A DNA stretch of 64,000 nucleotides from Sedimenticola hydrogenitrophicus (GTDB taxonomy: Bacteria > Pseudomonadota > Gammaproteobacteria > Chromatiales > Chromatiaceae), in the NCBI RefSeq assembly GCF_025175675.1, contig NZ_JANIOA010000016.1, positions 34,159 to 98,158 of the forward strand, given 5' to 3'. The notes under the pieces are model-generated. The model had not been told where the DNA came from. It made no database searches and saw nothing but the letters and a program-made list of their open reading frames with translations. The position numbers were made by a program, and so were the translations under genes. Below, in pieces: positions 54,386 through 64,000 of the stretch (position 1 is its first letter; the number at the start of each line of letters is the position of its first letter).

Positions 54386-56305
54386 TTAATTATCCGATGA
54401 TTTGCCGCTGACGGTCACATCGGCCGCGGCGCGCAGATTACCCTGCAAGTGCTGGAAATAATTTTTACCCCGCGACTGCGCCAGGGCGTTGTTCAGGGCC
54501 GCCTCACCCCCCAGCTGCTCGGCGTCCGCCAAAGTACCGTCGGTGACCGTATGCAGCGCGATCAGGGCCAGGTCCCCACTCGCCATCGCCAATTGGCCGT
54601 ACACCGGCGACTCCCCTTCCGGGCGCGGCATGAGGAACAGCTCCCTGACCAGCTCTGCCGGCAGATCGCGCTCATCCCGGGTCACCACCTTGCGCGGCTC
54701 AACCGTAACCCCCTGCTCCGCGGCAAGCGCCTCCAGGGTCTCCCCCTGCGAAAGCCGGGTCACCAGTGCAGCCCCCTCCCGGCCAGCCTGCTCAATGGCC
54801 TGCTCGATACGCAATTTATCGCGGATGGCCTCCTTCACCTGATCCAGCGGTTTGACAGCGGCCTCCTCATGGGCGGTAACCCGCAGCACCATGATGTGTT
54901 CCGGATTGATCTCAATGGCCTCGCTGTTGTTTCCCGATACCAGGACATCCTCGCTGAATGCCGCGGCGATCACCTTGGGTGAGGCGAAGATCCCCTCCCC
55001 CCCGTCGCGGGCAACCCAGTCACTCTCTTTCGGCTGGATCCCCAGGGCGTCGGCGGCCGGCTGCAGGCTGTCCGGCTCTTCGTAGGCGATAGTGCCCAGT
55101 CGTTCGGCGTATTCGTAGAACAGGCGCTCGGCCTCGACCTTCAGATAGGCCCGCTCCACCTCATCCCGCGCCTCCGCGAAAGACTTCCCCTCACCCTCGC
55201 GAATTTCCATCAGCTTGATGATATGGAAACCGAACGGCGTGCGCACCAGGTCACTGATCTCGCCAGGCCGCAGGTTGAATACGGCCTCGTCAAAGGCCGG
55301 CTCCATCACCCCGGATTCAAAGAAGCCGAGGTCCCCGCCCTCTTCGGCGGATCCGGGGTCTTTGGAAACCGCTTTGGCGACCGTGGCGAAATCCTCACCA
55401 CCGCGCACCCGCTCGAGTATCGCCTGCGCCTCACTTTGCGCCTGCGTCACCGCCGCCGCGTCACTCCCCTCTTCCGCCGGGATCAGGATGTGGCTCGCCC
55501 GCCGCTGCTCGGGGTTCTTGTAAAGGGACTGATTCTGGTTGTAATAGGCCAGTAGCGTTTCATCATCCACCGTCAGGCTCTTGGCAATACTGGCAATATC
55601 CAGATCAAGATAGCTGAGTTTGACCCGTTCTGGGGCGATGTAATCGTTTCGATGCGCGGCATAGTAAGTCGCCACGGCCTCGTCGCTCACCTCTATACCG
55701 CTGAGAAAACTGGCGGCCGGCAGCAGCAGGTATTCTAACTCACGTCGCTGAAGCCGCAGCCGCAACAGGCTTTGCAGTTCCGAACGGGTGGCGAACTCGG
55801 AGCCGGTAACCGCCTTGGCGAGCTGTTCACTCACCAGACCGCGGCGAATCTGCTCCTCGAACCCGGCCGGCGTCAGTCCCTGCAGACGCACACCGCGCTC
55901 ATAGGCATCCTGACTGAATCGGCCATCGATCTGAAAACCGGAAAGCGAGGCAATGATCCGTTTCACCAGCTCATCACCGATCCGAATACCCAGCTCATCG
56001 GATTTCTGCATCAGCAAATTGTTGCGGATCATCAACTGCAGCACCTCCTGCCGCAGTTCTGCCTCGTCGATCATCTCGGGGCGGTAGTTGTCCCCCAAAC
56101 GCTGGCGCAGGTTTTCGCGGAAATCGCGATAACCTTCTTCAAACTCGCTCTGGGTAATCTCCTGACCATTGACCGTTGCCGCAACGGACTCGGAGCCGCC
56201 ACCGAGATAGGAGTTAATGCCGAACAGTGCGAAAGGCACACTGATGAGGATTACTATGAACCAGGCGATCACTCCCTGGGCGCGTTCCCTGATGGACTGA
56301 AGCAT
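54386..56305 (-). CDS. ppiD: PpiD, periplasmic peptidyl-prolyl isomerase/chaperone
   Basis: A 639-residue membrane-anchored chaperone. Cytosolic start, helix at ~15-33 (GVIAWFIVILISVPFALFGI), SurA-like N-terminal domain (about 35-185), parvulin rotamase domain (about 260-360, ASHILIPAEEG and FGFHIIKLMEIREGEG), and a second chaperone region. It helps outer-membrane and secreted proteins leave the Sec translocon. The upstream gene is tRNA-Asp; no separate promoter is evident in the 79-base gap, though a terminator hairpin sits there. Confidence 0.95.
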   Translation of the reverse strand: MLQSIRERAQGVIAWFIVILISVPFALFGINSYLGGGSESVAATVNGQEITQSEFEEGYRDFRENLRQRLGDNYRPEMIDEAELRQEVLQLMIRNNLLMQKSDELGIRIGDELVKRIIASLSGFQIDGRFSQDAYERGVRLQGLTPAGFEEQIRRGLVSEQLAKAVTGSEFATRSELQSLLRLRLQRRELEYLLLPAASFLSGIEVSDEAVATYYAAHRNDYIAPERVKLSYLDLDIASIAKSLTVDDETLLAYYNQNQSLYKNPEQRRASHILIPAEEGSDAAAVTQAQSEAQAILERVRGGEDFATVAKAVSKDPGSAEEGGDLGFFESGVMEPAFDEAVFNLRPGEISDLVRTPFGFHIIKLMEIREGEGKSFAEARDEVERAYLKVEAERLFYEYAERLGTIAYEEPDSLQPAADALGIQPKESDWVARDGGEGIFASPKVIAAAFSEDVLVSGNNSEAIEINPEHIMVLRVTAHEEAAVKPLDQVKEAIRDKLRIEQAIEQAGREGAALVTRLSQGETLEALAAEQGVTVEPRKVVTRDERDLPAELVRELFLMPRPEGESPVYGQLAMASGDLALIALHTVTDGTLADAEQLGGEAALNNALAQSRGKNYFQHLQGNLRAAADVTVSGKSSDN

Positions 56306-56344
56306 GTCGTACCTGAAATCAGAAATCTGACAATGACAGTAAAG

Positions 56345-56370
56345 AAAACGGGGTATCCAAGGATACCCCG
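56345..56370 (-). terminator. Intrinsic terminator after tRNA-Asp
   Basis: Minus strand CGGGGTATCC TT GGATACCCCG followed by TTTTC. It lies 15 bases beyond the tRNA-Asp 3' end and 40 bases before the ppiD start codon. Confidence 0.75.
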
Positions 56371-56384
56371 CGTCTCCTCACCGA

Positions 56385-56461
56385 TGGCGGAGCGGACGGG
56401 GCTCGAACCCGCGACCCCCGGCGTGACAGGCCGGTATTCTAACCAACTGAACTACCGCTCC
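56385..56461 (-). tRNA. tRNA-Asp (GUC)
   Basis: A 77-nt cloverleaf with GGAGCGG/CCGCTCC acceptor arms, anticodon loop CTGTCAC (GTC), T loop TTCGAGC and an encoded CCA. It differs from E. coli tRNA-Asp at only a few positions. It is 5 bases from tRNA-Val. Confidence 0.97.
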
Positions 56462-56466
56462 GAAAA

Positions 56467-56542
56467 TGGTGGGTGCTGAGGGGATCGAACCCCCGACCCT
56501 CGCCTTGTAAGGGCGATGCTCTCCCAGCTGAGCTAAGCACCC
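56467..56542 (-). tRNA. tRNA-Val (UAC)
   Basis: A 76-nt cloverleaf starting GGGTGCTTAGCTCAGCTGGG, anticodon loop CTTACAA (TAC), T loop TTCGATC, encoded CCA. It begins 11 bases after the hupB stop codon, so it is probably released by processing of a hupB-tRNA transcript. Confidence 0.97.
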
Positions 56543-56553
56543 GTGAAGGCGCG

Positions 56554-56826
56554 CTAGTTTACGGCATCCTTCAGGGCTTTACCAGCCTTGAAAGAGGGAT
56601 TCTTGGATGCCTTGATTTCGATGGTGGCGCCGGTTTGCGGGTTCCGACCAGTGCGTGCAGCCCGCTCACGCACAGCGAAGGAACCGAACCCGATGACTGA
56701 TACTTGATCCCCGTTTTTCAGCGCCTCGGTGATGGCTGCAATCATACCATCCAGTGCGCGTCCGGCGGCTGCTTTGGAAATATCTGCAGAATCTGCCATC
56801 GCATCGATCAGTTCCGTCTTATTCAT
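56554..56826 (-). CDS. hupB: HupB, DNA-binding protein HU
   Basis: A 90-residue [22 protein letters not shown] start, beta-arm [20 protein letters not shown] and the C-terminal [16 protein letters not shown] bends and compacts DNA. AGGGGAG lies upstream of the ATG. The leader contains a strong promoter (56922-56951) and a terminator-like hairpin 20 bases before the start. The next genes downstream are tRNA-Val and tRNA-Asp. Confidence 0.97.
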   Translation of the reverse strand: MNKTELIDAMADSADISKAAAGRALDGMIAAITEALKNGDQVSVIGFGSFAVRERAARTGRNPQTGATIEIKASKNPSFKAGKALKDAVN

Positions 56827-56847
56827 TAATCGTCTCCCCTAAGGTCA

Positions 56848-56871
56848 TAAAAAAAACGCTGAGAACAGCGT
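56848..56871 (-). terminator. Intrinsic-terminator hairpin in the hupB leader (possible attenuator)
   Basis: Minus strand ACGCTG TTCT CAGCGT followed by eight U residues. It lies about 45 bases downstream of the predicted start site and 20 bases before the hupB ATG. It could be an attenuator, or the far terminator of lon; the promoter position favours the leader reading. Confidence 0.7.
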
Positions 56872-56921
56872 GGGTAAAATACTTTATCGGCTACCGTTGC
56901 AGGTATGCGAAACGGGGTCAA

Positions 56922-56951
56922 TTTATACCAGTGGCCCGGAAGAAGTGTCAA
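56922..56951 (-). promoter_or_regulatory. Strong sigma-70 promoter of hupB
   Basis: Minus strand TTGACA (56946-56951), 18 bases, then TGG-TATAAA (56922-56927), a perfect -35 with an extended -10. Transcription would start near 56915, giving a leader of ~90 bases. The remaining gap 56952-57180 to the lon stop holds no gene or structure that I can support. Confidence 0.8.
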
Positions 56952-57180
56952 GCAAACAAGCCGCAAAAGCCTAATTTTATGCGGTTTCCAGGGGAATTGG
57001 CCCCTTCGACACCAAAATAAAACCGCAACGGCTCGGACCGCCGTTTCCATGAACTGACGGCCTCTTTCCGTAGCGGACGACAAATCAGATTCATATTCCC
57101 GGCGCGCCAGGCCAGAAGCAAACCGCTACTTCCATCCCGGCGCGTCATGATGCCATCACAGACGGTGGCCCGATTGCCGA

Positions 57181-59634
57181 TCAGTGCCGGGTCAGCCCCC
57201 CGCCTTTTTTGGCGGCCTTCTTTGCCGCCGTGCGCGGTTTGCTCTTTGCCACCTCGACAATATCACCCTGCTCCTGTAGCGGTGTCGGCAGATGTACCAG
57301 TGCGATCTCCAGCGCCTGTTCAATCCAGCGCACCGGGAGGATCTCCAGGTTCTGCTTGATGTTCCTGGGAATCTCCACCAGATCGCGCTCGTTCTCTTCC
57401 GGGATGATCACGATCTTGATCCCGCCGCGATGAGCCGCCAGCAGCTTCTCTTTCAGCCCGCCGATGGGCAACACCTCACCCCGCAAGGTGATCTCGCCTG
57501 TCATGGCCACATCCGCCCGCACCGGGATCTGGGTCAGGGCAGAGACCAGGCAGGTGCACATGCCAATACCGGCACTGGGACCATCCTTCGGAGTCGCCCC
57601 CTCCGGTACATGCACATGTACATCCAGTTTCTGGTAAAAATCGCTCTCGATGCCCAGCGCGGCGGCCCGGCTTCTGACCACCGTCATCGCCGCCTGGATC
57701 GACTCCTGCATCACATCGCCCAACTGCCCGGTATGGGTCAGCCGTCCCTTACCGGGCACCAGGGCCGTCTCGATTTTCAGCAGCTCGCCGCCCACCTCGG
57801 TCCATGCCAGCCCGGTCACCTGACCGACCTGATCGTAGTCCTCCACCTCGCCATACCTGAAGCGTTTCACCCCCAGGTATTTTTCAAGGCTGGCAGGCGT
57901 AACAACCACTTTCTTACCCGATTTGGTCAGAAGGATATCCTTCACCACCTTGCGGCAGATCTTGGAGATTTCACGCTCCAGGTTCCGCACCCCGGCTTCA
58001 CGGTTGTAATAACGGATGATGTCACGAATCACCGCCTCCCTGAACTCGATTTCACTGGCCTTCAGGCCATTGTTCTCGATCTGCTTGGGCACCAGGTAAC
58101 GCATGGCGATATTGACCTTTTCATCCTCGGTGTATCCGGACAGGCGTATCACTTCCATACGATCCAGCAGTGCGGCTGGCACGTTCAGGGTGTTGGCGGT
58201 CGCCACGAACATCACTTCGGAGAGATCGAAATCCACTTCCAGGTAGTGATCGGCGAAGGTGTGGTTCTGTTCCGGGTCCAGCACCTCCAGCAGTGCGGAG
58301 GCGGGATCGCCACGGAAATCCATCGCCATCTTGTCTATCTCGTCCAACAGGAACAGCGGGTTCCGGGTACCGATCTTGGACAGGTTCTGGATGATCTTTC
58401 CCGGCAGGGCACCAATGTAGGTACGCCGATGGCCACGAATCTCCGCCTCGTCACGCACCCCGCCCAGCGCCATGCGGATGAACTTTCGATTGGTGGCGCG
58501 GGCAATGGACTGCCCCACCGAGGTCTTGCCGACGCCCGGAGGGCCCACCAGACAGAGGATGGGACCCTTCAGTTTGCGCACCCGCTGCTGCACCGCCAGG
58601 TACTCGATGATCCGCTCCTTCACCTTCTCCAGACCATAGTGGTCCTTTTCCAGTACATCCTCGGCCGCCTTCAGATCATTGCGGATCTTGCTGCGCTTCT
58701 TCCATGGGACATTCACCAGGGTGTCGATATAGTTTCGAACCACGGAGGCCTCGGCCGACATCGGCGACATCAACCTCAGCTTGTTCAGCTCCCCCTGGGC
58801 CTTGGTCTTGGCCTCCTTGGGCATACCCGCGGACTCGATGCGGTTCTCCAGATCCTCGATCTCGTTGGGCGCCTCATCCATCTCGCCCAACTCTTTCTGG
58901 ATCGCCTTCATCTGTTCATTCAGATAATACTCGCGCTGATTCTTTTCCATCTGGCGCTTGACCCGGCCACGAATCCGCTTCTCCATTTGCAGCAGGTCAT
59001 TCTCGGCCTCCATCAGACCCATCAGGTGTTCCAGGCGATCACCGATACTGGACATCTCGAGCACGTTCTGCTTCTCGTCCAGCTTCAATGACATGTGGGC
59101 AGCCATGGTGTCCGCCAAGCGGCTGGGAGATTCAATGCTGGAGAGCGACGTCAGCACTTCGGGTGGTATCTTCTTATTCAGCTTTACATACTGATCGAAC
59201 AGCGCGATCGCCGAGCGCATCAGGACTTCCAGCTCCCGGTCATCTTCCGGGGCGACATCCTCTACGCGGACAAACTCGGCCGTGAAAAAGCCGTCGGCAT
59301 CGGCAATATTGCTCAGTTTGGAGCGTGCGCCACCTTCAACCAGGACCTTTACCGTGCCATCCGGTAGTTTGAGTAACTGAAGAATATTCGCCAGGGTCCC
59401 TACCGTATGCATATCCGCCACTGCCGGCTCATCGGTTTCAGCACTTTTCTGCGCTACCAGAATAATCTGTTTATCCTCCTTCATGGCCGCATCCAGCGCC
59501 TTGATCGACTTGTCACGACCAACAAAAAGCGGGATCACCATATAGGGATAAACCACGACATCCCGCAGCGGGAGTACGGGAATGCGACTGACAGAACTAT
59601 CAATCCGGGAGGTGCTTTTATCGTCTTGACCCAT
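57181..59634 (-). CDS. lon: Lon, ATP-dependent protease
   Basis: An 817-residue Lon. The N-terminal substrate domain starts [23 protein letters not shown]+ has Walker [13 protein letters not shown] and [13 protein letters not shown]; the protease domain has the catalytic Ser in [12 protein letters not shown] and Lys in [15 protein letters not shown] basic tail ([20 protein letters not shown]) extends beyond the usual end. The ATG follows AGAAGGAG; an upstream TTG (59679) is in frame but less likely. A heat-shock-like promoter lies at 59767-59793. Confidence 0.97.
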   Translation of the reverse strand: MGQDDKSTSRIDSSVSRIPVLPLRDVVVYPYMVIPLFVGRDKSIKALDAAMKEDKQIILVAQKSAETDEPAVADMHTVGTLANILQLLKLPDGTVKVLVEGGARSKLSNIADADGFFTAEFVRVEDVAPEDDRELEVLMRSAIALFDQYVKLNKKIPPEVLTSLSSIESPSRLADTMAAHMSLKLDEKQNVLEMSSIGDRLEHLMGLMEAENDLLQMEKRIRGRVKRQMEKNQREYYLNEQMKAIQKELGEMDEAPNEIEDLENRIESAGMPKEAKTKAQGELNKLRLMSPMSAEASVVRNYIDTLVNVPWKKRSKIRNDLKAAEDVLEKDHYGLEKVKERIIEYLAVQQRVRKLKGPILCLVGPPGVGKTSVGQSIARATNRKFIRMALGGVRDEAEIRGHRRTYIGALPGKIIQNLSKIGTRNPLFLLDEIDKMAMDFRGDPASALLEVLDPEQNHTFADHYLEVDFDLSEVMFVATANTLNVPAALLDRMEVIRLSGYTEDEKVNIAMRYLVPKQIENNGLKASEIEFREAVIRDIIRYYNREAGVRNLEREISKICRKVVKDILLTKSGKKVVVTPASLEKYLGVKRFRYGEVEDYDQVGQVTGLAWTEVGGELLKIETALVPGKGRLTHTGQLGDVMQESIQAAMTVVRSRAAALGIESDFYQKLDVHVHVPEGATPKDGPSAGIGMCTCLVSALTQIPVRADVAMTGEITLRGEVLPIGGLKEKLLAAHRGGIKIVIIPEENERDLVEIPRNIKQNLEILPVRWIEQALEIALVHLPTPLQEQGDIVEVAKSKPRTAAKKAAKKGGGLTRH

Positions 59635-59766
59635 GGAGGGTGCTCCTTCTGTTGCGGCCTGTTGACTGGATGCTGACAACCCAGGGGTGCCCGCTGAATG
59701 TGTTTCCGGTTTGCCAACAGTGCGAAATTGGTAGCGGCATATGAATACTCTGCCGTCCCGTTGATG

Positions 59767-59793
59767 GTGGGGGTTTATGCGGAATATTTCAAG
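59767..59793 (-). promoter_or_regulatory. Heat-shock (sigma-32) promoter of lon
   Basis: Minus strand CTTGAAA (59787-59793), 14 bases, then CCCCAC (59767-59772), close to the RpoH consensus CTTGAAA-N11-16-CCCCAT. It would start transcription near 59760, ~125 bases before the lon ATG. Sigma-32 control of lon is established in E. coli. Confidence 0.65.
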
Positions 59794-59870
59794 GCAATAG
59801 ACAATGGTCTTTACGAGGAAATAGGGTCAACCCGCCGATAGGGTCTGATTCTTCAGGGATTTATCTGTTT

Positions 59871-60121
59871 CAACCGCGGATTCACACAGATGGCTTCCAC
59901 GTCGCCCCTTTACGCGCATCCGCGTCCATCAGTGGTTCACTCCCAAGATAGTGCCGTCACACTGGCGCCGAACCACGCAGACACACAGATGGACACGGAT
60001 GGGGTAGATCACGCAACGCGTGGCCCTGCGCGGTCATGACCGCCAGCGTTACGACAATCCGCCTGTTGCGATGTTTCCTTAATCAGATATCCGCGTTTAT
60101 CCCTGTCCATCCGTGGTTCCT
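59871..60121. repeat. Family G repeat cluster (CACGGATNNACACAGAT type)
   Basis: Several related units: CCGCGGATTCACACAGATGG at 59876, GAACCACGCAGACACACAGA at about 59970, and the reverse unit GTTTATCCCTGTCCATCCGT ending GGTTCC near 60121. They are like the pair at 32074-32152. They occupy most of the clpX-lon gap (59635-60198) that is not the lon promoter region. Confidence 0.65.
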
Positions 60122-60137
60122 TCCAAAGAGCCGGAAT

Positions 60138-60172
60138 CAAAAAACCGCTGCCGGTTCCCCGGTCAGCGGTTT
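60138..60172 (-). terminator. Intrinsic terminator of clpX
   Basis: Minus strand ACCGCTGACCGG GGAA CCGGCAGCGGT with one bulge, then TTTTTT. It begins about 27 bases after the clpX stop codon. Confidence 0.85.
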
Positions 60173-60198
60173 TATCGGAGCACGACGCAATAGCCGGG

Positions 60199-61470
60199 TC
60201 AGTCGGCGGCGACCATCTTCTTCTCCCCGCCTTCATAGATGATGTAGGGAGCATTTTCGCCAGTGACCACCGATTCATCCACCACCACTTTGGAGACATT
60301 ATCCAGTGAGGGCAGGTCATACATGGTATCCAGCAGCACCTGCTCCATGATGGTCCGCAGACCGCGCGCACCGGTTTTCCGCTCCATCGCCTTGCGTGAA
60401 ATGGCGGACAGGGCATCCGGTCTGAACTCGAGCTCGCAATCTTCCATCTCGAACAGCCGGTGATACTGTTTCACCAGCGCATTCTTGGGTTCCGTCAGGA
60501 TGCGCACCAGCGCCTCCTCATCCAGCTCTTCGAGCGTGGCCACCACCGGCAACCGGCCGACGAACTCGGGGATCAGCCCGTAGAGGATCAGATCCTCGGG
60601 TTCGACACTGGTCAGGATCTCACCGACCTTGTGGGAGACATCCTTACTGTGCACCTCCGCGGAGAAGCCGATTCCCCCCTTCTCGGAGCGGTTGCGTATC
60701 ACCTTTTCAAGACCGGCAAAGGCTCCGCCCACCACGAACAGGATATTGGAGGTATCCACCTGCAGAAACTCCTGCTGGGGATGCTTACGGCCACCCTGCG
60801 GCGGCACCGAGGCAATCGTTCCTTCAATCAGCTTCAACAGCGCCTGCTGGACGCCCTCGCCGGATACGTCACGGGTGATCGAGGGATTGTCGGATTTGCG
60901 CGAAATCTTGTCGATCTCATCGATGTAGACAATACCCGTCTGGGCCTTTTCGACATCATAGTCGCACTTCTGCAGCAGCTTCTGGATGATATTCTCGACA
61001 TCCTCACCCACATAGCCAGCCTCGGTGAGGGTGGTGGCATCGGCGATGGTGAACGGTACGTTGAGCATTCGCGCCAGCGTCTCGGCCAACAGGGTCTTAC
61101 CGGAACCGGTCGGCCCGATCAGCAGGATGTTGCTTTTGGCGATCTCGATATCATCCTTGTTTTTGCTGGTATCCAGGCGCTTGTAGTGATTGTACACCGC
61201 GACCGAGAGCACCTTTTTCGCGCGCGCCTGGCCGATAACATACTGATCGAGCAAGGCGCTCAACTCGTGCGGCTTCGGCAATTTCCCGGCAGATTCCACA
61301 CTGCCTTCCTGCATCTCCTCACGGATGATGTCATTACACAACTCGACGCATTCATCGCAGATGAATACCGAGGGTCCGGCGATCAGTTTACGAACTTCAT
61401 GCTGACTCTTTCCGCAGAACGAGCAATAAAGCAATTTGCCGTCATCGCCTCTTGTCTTGTCGTCACCCAT
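60199..61470 (-). CDS. clpX: ClpX, AAA+ unfoldase of ClpXP
   Basis: A 423-residue ClpX. The zinc finger has four cysteines ([12 protein letters not shown] and [10 protein letters not shown]), Walker A is [14 protein letters not shown], Walker [11 protein letters not shown], and the pore region lies before GGVQQ-type [14 protein letters not shown]. It recognises substrates such as SsrA-tagged proteins and feeds ClpP. It lies 173 bases downstream of clpP on the same strand. Confidence 0.98.
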   Translation of the reverse strand: MGDDKTRGDDGKLLYCSFCGKSQHEVRKLIAGPSVFICDECVELCNDIIREEMQEGSVESAGKLPKPHELSALLDQYVIGQARAKKVLSVAVYNHYKRLDTSKNKDDIEIAKSNILLIGPTGSGKTLLAETLARMLNVPFTIADATTLTEAGYVGEDVENIIQKLLQKCDYDVEKAQTGIVYIDEIDKISRKSDNPSITRDVSGEGVQQALLKLIEGTIASVPPQGGRKHPQQEFLQVDTSNILFVVGGAFAGLEKVIRNRSEKGGIGFSAEVHSKDVSHKVGEILTSVEPEDLILYGLIPEFVGRLPVVATLEELDEEALVRILTEPKNALVKQYHRLFEMEDCELEFRPDALSAISRKAMERKTGARGLRTIMEQVLLDTMYDLPSLDNVSKVVVDESVVTGENAPYIIYEGGEKKMVAAD

Positions 61471-61643
61471 GAAGCCATCCTCTCGGTAATTCAGTCAATC
61501 CGCTCTCGATCATAAATACTGTATAAGGCTGATCGATCTCCATTACAACCCCCGGGCGTAATCACGCCTCCTCAGGCGAGTCGGGGTCACAACAACACAT
61601 CCATCAATCTTTCTCTTAAAAACAATCAGTTACAATAAATATA

Positions 61644-62288
61644 TCACTTGACGTCGGCGCCTTCCGGACGTCGGTTCAATACCTTATCGATCAGCCCATA
61701 GGCCACCGCACCCTCGCCGCTGAGGAAATTATCCCGATCGGTATCCTTGGCAATGGTTTCCAGCGACTGCCCGGTATGAGTGGCCATGATAGTGTTCAAT
61801 TTGTCGCGCAACAGGAGGATCTCCCTGGCATGGATCTCGATATCGGTGGCCTGGCCCTGAAAGCCGCCCAGTGGCTGGTGGATCATCATCCGCGAGTTGG
61901 GCAGGCAGTAACGCTTGCCCTTCTCCCCGCCGGCCAACAGCAGCGCACCCATGCTGGCCGCCTGACCGATACACATGGTGCTGATGTGCGGCCGCACAAA
62001 CTGCATGGTGTCATATATCGCCAGGCCAGCGCTCACCGAGCCGCCGGGGGAATTGATGTAGATATGGATATCCTTGTCCGGATTCTCCGACTCCAGGAAG
62101 AGCAGCTGGGCCACAATCAAGTTGGCCATGTTGTCTTCCACCTGGCCCACCAGGAAGATGACACGCTCCTTGAGCAGCCGGGAGTAGATATCGTAGGAAC
62201 GCTCCCCCCGGGCGGTCTGTTCGACCACCATGGGGATCAGTCCCAGATTCGTTGCATCCAATCCACCCATATTTCGTATATCGGTCAT
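61644..62288 (-). CDS. clpP: ClpP, serine protease subunit
   Basis: A 214-residue ClpP. Catalytic Ser in [13 protein letters not shown], His in [13 protein letters not shown] and Asp in [11 protein letters not shown]. The start [14 protein letters not shown] follows AAAGGA; 16 open codons upstream reach into the tig-clpP gap and are unlikely to be used. It follows tig by 25 bases, so tig-clpP are probably co-transcribed. Confidence 0.97.
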   Translation of the reverse strand: MTDIRNMGGLDATNLGLIPMVVEQTARGERSYDIYSRLLKERVIFLVGQVEDNMANLIVAQLLFLESENPDKDIHIYINSPGGSVSAGLAIYDTMQFVRPHISTMCIGQAASMGALLLAGGEKGKRYCLPNSRMMIHQPLGGFQGQATDIEIHAREILLLRDKLNTIMATHTGQSLETIAKDTDRDNFLSGEGAVAYGLIDKVLNRRPEGADVK

Positions 62289-62313
62289 GCTGAAATGATC
62301 CTTTAACCTGTGC

Positions 62314-63639
62314 CTATTCGCTAGCAGCTTCGGCATCCGGCGTTGACGGGTTCATCACCTCGTCAAAACCTTTTGCGATATCCTCGACCGTGACCTGGTC
62401 AAGCACCCAATCCACCACCTGATCCTCAAGAACCAGATTCTGGATTCCGGAAAGCTGCTCCTTGTTGCTGTAATAGTAATCTATAACCTGCTGGGGATCT
62501 TCGTAGGACTGGGCGAACTGCTCAATCTTCTGGCGCACACGCGCTTCATCCAGCTCAATATTATTACTACCGAGCACCTCGGCAATAATGAGTCCAAGGG
62601 TAACACGTTTCCTGGCCTGCTCCTCGAACAACTCGACCGGCAGGTTGATGTTGTTTCCCTGTCCGCCCTGGGCCAGGTTGGCCTTGGTCTGCTGCAGCAA
62701 CACCTGGGCTTCGCGGCTGACCAGCGCCTTTGGCACCTCCAGCTCATTCACCTGCAGTAGCGCATCCATCGCCTGCTCCTTGACCACACCGCGAATCTTG
62801 TCCTCAAGTTCACGGGTCATATTGGCGCGGATCTCTTTATAGAAGCCGTCCACGCCCTCTTCGCTGACACCGAAGGCCTTGATGAACTCTTCGTTGACCT
62901 CGGGCAGCACCGCTTCCGAAACCTTGATGACCTCAACCTCGAACGTGGCGGGTTTGCCGGCCAGCTGCTTGGCATGGTAGCTCTCCGGGAAAGTCAGTTC
63001 CAGGGTGCGTGCCTCACCCGCCTTGGCACCGACCAGACCCTCTTCAAAGCCCGCGATCATGCCCTTGGTGCCCAGTTCCAGCGGGATACCGTCGGCAGAG
63101 CCCCCTTCGAACGCCTCGCCGTCCATGTAGCCTTTGAAATTGATGGTAATCTGATCACCATCCCGCGCCTCGCGATCGACTTCGTTCCAGGTAATCCGCT
63201 GCTTGCGCAGCTTCTCGACCATCTCCGCCAGATCTTCATCGGTCACCTCGGCCACCGGACGTTTCACCGTCACCTCGCTCAGCGGGTTGAGTTTCACCTC
63301 CGGCATCACCTCAAAAACCGCCACATAGGCCATCCCTTCCTCCGTCCCCTTTTCCACAGGTTCGATCGAAGGCTCACCCGCGGGATTCAGCTTCTCCTGC
63401 ATCAGGGCTTCAAAGTAGCTGGACTGCACCAGATCGCCAAACACCTCCTGTTTGGCATCATGGGAAAAACGTTTACGTACTACCGACAGAGGCACCTTGC
63501 CTGGGCGAAAACCATCCAGCCTGATGGTCCGTGCAATCTCTTTCAGCCGCTTCTCCACTGCCGCATTGACCTTCTCGGCAGGGAGTTCAACTGTCATACG
63601 ACGCTCAAGCCCTTCACTCGATTCAACCGAAACTTGCAT
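62314..63639 (-). CDS. tig: Trigger factor, ribosome-associated chaperone
   Basis: A 441-residue trigger factor. Ribosome-binding domain with the signature [12 protein letters not shown] (GFRxGxxP) near residue 45; PPIase domain (about 150-245, [20 protein letters not shown]); C-terminal helical chaperone arms. It folds nascent chains and has prolyl isomerase activity. GAGG precedes the ATG. It begins the tig-clpP-clpX-lon block. Confidence 0.97.
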   Translation of the reverse strand: MQVSVESSEGLERRMTVELPAEKVNAAVEKRLKEIARTIRLDGFRPGKVPLSVVRKRFSHDAKQEVFGDLVQSSYFEALMQEKLNPAGEPSIEPVEKGTEEGMAYVAVFEVMPEVKLNPLSEVTVKRPVAEVTDEDLAEMVEKLRKQRITWNEVDREARDGDQITINFKGYMDGEAFEGGSADGIPLELGTKGMIAGFEEGLVGAKAGEARTLELTFPESYHAKQLAGKPATFEVEVIKVSEAVLPEVNEEFIKAFGVSEEGVDGFYKEIRANMTRELEDKIRGVVKEQAMDALLQVNELEVPKALVSREAQVLLQQTKANLAQGGQGNNINLPVELFEEQARKRVTLGLIIAEVLGSNNIELDEARVRQKIEQFAQSYEDPQQVIDYYYSNKEQLSGIQNLVLEDQVVDWVLDQVTVEDIAKGFDEVMNPSTPDAEAASE

Positions 63640-64000
63640 GAAAACCTCTTCTGGCAGAGTTTACTGCCATTCCTCTGTCTTTAGTTAAAAGTGGTTACCG
63701 CGGGAGCGGTAGCCGAAAGTTGGCCCGGTTCGGGCGCTGCCACCGGGCGGCGACCGAAGCGATCAGGCACCCTGTTCCAGTACTTGGCCACGCGTCGGTG
63801 CATTCCCACTAACCCCATGTAAATCAAATTATTAGATAACTTCCACCGGGCTGGAAATGCGCACTGTCGCTTGCAAATAAGCCGGCTATTGTACCTAAAA
63901 ACAACCTATATTAAAGCGTATTTTGACTCCGGGGCCGGAACAGGGATGGAAAAAGCGCCTGGAGTCCCGGACGCATCGGGTAAAAACCGCAGAAATAGCC
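63640..64000. other. Region upstream of tig, no gene seen
   Basis: No convincing coding region on either strand. A GGTTACCGC/GCGGTAGCC hairpin (63693-63714) lies in the likely tig leader; on the minus strand it is followed by CACTTTTAAC, a weak U-rich tract. A possible -10 (TACAAT on the minus strand, near 63890) has no good -35. Nothing else is identifiable before the window end. Confidence 0.5.

Noticed and set aside
55772..56479. 235-codon plus-strand ORF across ppiD and tRNA-Asp
   Set aside because: Antisense to ppiD and to a clear tRNA; its open frame follows from codon bias.

Overview
The window reads as a stretch of chromosome from a free-living or symbiotic gammaproteobacterium with a sulfur-oxidiser flavour. 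Gene orders typical of Gammaproteobacteria are present: fliLMNOPQR-flhB, eno-ftsB-ispD-ispF-truD-surE-pcm-nlpD-rpoS, pyrG-kdsA, mltD-methyltransferase-rnhA-dnaQ, and tig-clpP-clpX-lon-hupB-ppiD. The sulfur-relay genes (rhodanese, TusA, DsrE2, a DsrC-family protein, and CysG for siroheme) and the oxygen-independent ubiquinone genes ubiT, ubiU and ubiV suggest a facultatively anaerobic, sulfur-metabolising organism, possibly Chromatiales or Sedimenticola-like. The placement is inferred from gene content only.

Layout. 1-4.4 kb: a flagellar export and switch operon on the minus strand, headed by a good sigma-54 promoter. 4.8-6.8 kb: a YugP-type membrane protease and an MFS transporter. 6.8-13.3 kb: a signalling block with a large hybrid histidine kinase divergent from a multidomain response regulator whose HPt, first receiver, GGDEF and EAL domains all look degenerate, then a Crp/Fnr regulator and a DUF2892 membrane protein. 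13.3-18.4 kb: AI-2E-type permease, a small unknown protein, a LysR regulator, an unknown exported protein and a FadL-type porin. 18.4-24.3 kb: rhodanese-tusA-dsrE2, cysG, ubiT and ubiVU. 24.8-35.7 kb: SirB-like protein, an FNR-type regulator, and the rpoS locus with several insertions, including yqaA, smr, an orphan kinase and a DsrC-like gene. 35.7-46 kb: ispD, ftsB, eno, kdsA, pyrG, fnr, dnaQ, rnhA and mltD. 46.4-53.1 kb: a peptide ABC importer. 53.5-63.6 kb: fabI, ppiD, two tRNAs, hupB, lon, clpX, clpP and tig.

The genes fall into three themes. The first is core housekeeping: cell division, isoprenoid, CTP, KDO and fatty-acid synthesis, and proteolysis. The second is oxygen and redox control: two proteins with the FNR iron-sulfur cysteine pattern, a third Crp/Fnr protein, and UbiTUV. 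The third is signalling: two histidine kinases and the degenerate regulator.

The accessory content is mostly non-coding. At least six families of short dispersed inverted-repeat elements occupy nearly every long intergenic gap. One family, with GTAACTACTCAC ends, is flanked by 8-bp direct repeats, so it behaved as a MITE. Some copies supply parts of neighbouring expression signals, such as the leader of ftsB and a possible -35 box for pyrG. Other regulatory structure read directly includes a heat-shock-like promoter for lon, a strong promoter followed by an intrinsic-terminator hairpin in the hupB leader, and palindromes near -41 of two genes. I found no CRISPR array, rRNA, complete transposase or phage gene.
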